A stretch of 5,676 nucleotides of DNA from Rhodospirillales bacterium (GTDB lineage: Bacteria > Pseudomonadota > Alphaproteobacteria > Acetobacterales > Acetobacteraceae). A model generated the notes under the pieces. The model saw nothing but the letters and a program-made list of their open reading frames with translations, was not told the DNA's origin and searched no databases. Positions 4,850 through 5,676 of this stretch are shown here, in pieces (within the stretch, counting starts at the first letter, position 1; every line of letters starts with the position of its first letter). A program made the translations under genes and the position numbers. The DNA lies in assembly GCA_025350425.1 (NCBI GenBank), contig JANXXW010000498.1, positions 1 through 5,676 on the forward strand, written 5' to 3'.

Positions 4850-5676
4850 CTATTCCGCCGCCTGCGTCAGGGTGCCAAGGACAGCTTGATTGATCCGGGT
4901 CTTGGCCTGTTCTCGCACGGCGGTAGCGAAGACGTTTTCCGTGTCGTCGCCGACGGCCCGGTTCAGCGTCTCGCGCATCTGCCCATACCCGACCGGATCG
5001 GCATCGGGGTTCGCCGTCTGAACCTCCGCCAGCACGGCCACCATAAAGCCATCCCCATCCTCGATCATGGTGGCCTCACCCTGCTTCATACCGAACAGCG
5101 GCTGGACCAGCGGCGCCGGTACGCCCGGCACTGGCGAAGACCGGCCCACTGGCGGCAATCGGCGCACCGGCAGCCCGGCGATCACGGCAGCGTCCGCCAG
5201 ACTTTGGCCTCCCTTCACGGCGGCCAGCATATGCGCTGCCACCTCGTCCTGCTCGTGGCGCACCGCGTCCTGCGTCCAGTCGGTCTGCACCGCCGCCGCG
5301 ACCTCCTCGTAAGGCTTGGTCGTGGGTGGTGTGATCGCCTCCACCGAAAGCGCGTAGTAGGACTGGCTGCCGTCGGCGGCGTTCGGCGCCTGCACCAAAT
5401 GCGGCGCGTCGCCCACCTTGGCCTGGAACGCCGCCTGTAGCAGGGCCGGCCGCAGTTCTGGCGGTCCCGGAATGGGCGCGGGCGTCCCGGAGGCCGTATT
5501 GCCCTGCGCATCCAGTGTGCCCGCCACCGCCGCGAGACCAAGGTCCCCAGGCAGGTCATCCAGAGTGGTCCCGCCCGTCAGCAGGCCTTCGATCTTGTTG
5601 GCGCGGTCGTCCATGAGGTCGGCTGCCTTGCTTGCGGCCACCCGGGTATGCAACTCGTCCTTCACTTCCTCGAACG
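4850..5676 (-). CDS. PpiD/SurA-like peptidylprolyl isomerase, C-terminal part (5' end outside window)
   Basis: The frame is open to the right edge, so about 274 C-terminal residues are visible and the start is missing. It begins FEEVKDELHTRV, the sequence that usually follows the rotamase (parvulin-like) domain of alphaproteobacterial PpiD proteins. Then come an alanine-rich helical stretch, IEGLLTGGTTLDDL, a paired segment SYYALSVEAITPPTTKPYEEV that resembles the end of a second parvulin-like fold, and a helical tail ending in TQAAE. Such proteins are anchored in the inner membrane by one N-terminal segment and help fold envelope proteins in the periplasm; anchor and rotamase domain would lie outside the window. 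The GTG at 5665 is an internal codon, not a start. The call rests on overall pattern, since no catalytic motif is visible. A gene of this type next to trp genes is familiar in the class. Confidence 0.75.
   Translation of the reverse strand, partial: FEEVKDELHTRVAASKAADLMDDRANKIEGLLTGGTTLDDLPGDLGLAAVAGTLDAQGNTASGTPAPIPGPPELRPALLQAAFQAKVGDAPHLVQAPNAADGSQSYYALSVEAITPPTTKPYEEVAAAVQTDWTQDAVRHEQDEVAAHMLAAVKGGQSLADAAVIAGLPVRRLPPVGRSSPVPGVPAPLVQPLFGMKQGEATMIEDGDGFMVAVLAEVQTANPDADPVGYGQMRETLNRAVGDDTENVFATAVREQAKTRINQAVLGTLTQAAE

Noticed and set aside
4445..5440. 331-residue open frame on the plus strand across trpD and the ppi gene
   Set aside because: It spans the ends of two well-supported minus-strand genes and its composition (Arg, His and Ser rich) is typical of a shadow frame.

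Overview
The window looks like chromosomal DNA of a GC-rich alphaproteobacterium, plausibly Acetobacteraceae or another Rhodospirillales member; the genus cannot be fixed from the sequence alone. Three things point there. The lexA operator is the direct repeat GTTC-N7-GTTC, the alphaproteobacterial SOS box, not the palindromic CTGT-N8-ACAG box of gammaproteobacteria. The gene order trpD-trpC-moaC-moeA-lexA is, from general knowledge, typical of this class. The PpiD-like protein ahead of the cluster has an alphaproteobacterial-type C-terminal region.

All real genes are on the minus strand, so the biological order runs from right to left. A periplasmic PpiD-like foldase enters from the right edge and ends at 4850. 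After a 46-base gap come trpD (4803-3793), trpC (3796-3008), moaC (3011-2538) and moeA (2530-1328). trpD/trpC and trpC/moaC each overlap by four bases (ATGA), and moaC and moeA are 7 bases apart, so these four genes look like one translationally coupled transcript. lexA (1212-499) follows after 115 bases and has its own promoter, whose -10 box lies inside a LexA operator.

TrpD and TrpC catalyse the phosphoribosyl transfer and the indole-ring closure of tryptophan synthesis. MoaC makes cyclic pyranopterin monophosphate early in molybdenum cofactor synthesis, and MoeA inserts molybdate at the end of that pathway. LexA is the SOS repressor and represses itself. The first trp genes (trpE, trpG), often next to trpD in relatives, are not between the ppi gene and trpD here.

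The left end (1-498) is debris with no intact gene. It holds a scrambled IS630-type transposase remnant: the N-terminal part is read on the minus strand (138 to the left edge) and the adjoining helix-turn-helix part on the plus strand (about 139-225). About 270 bases follow with no recognisable gene, apart from a short compound palindrome and a doubtful 28-codon frame.

I see no previously undescribed system. The items most worth checking are the head-to-head IS630 junction, the missing trpEG, and the loss of whatever normally lies downstream of lexA.
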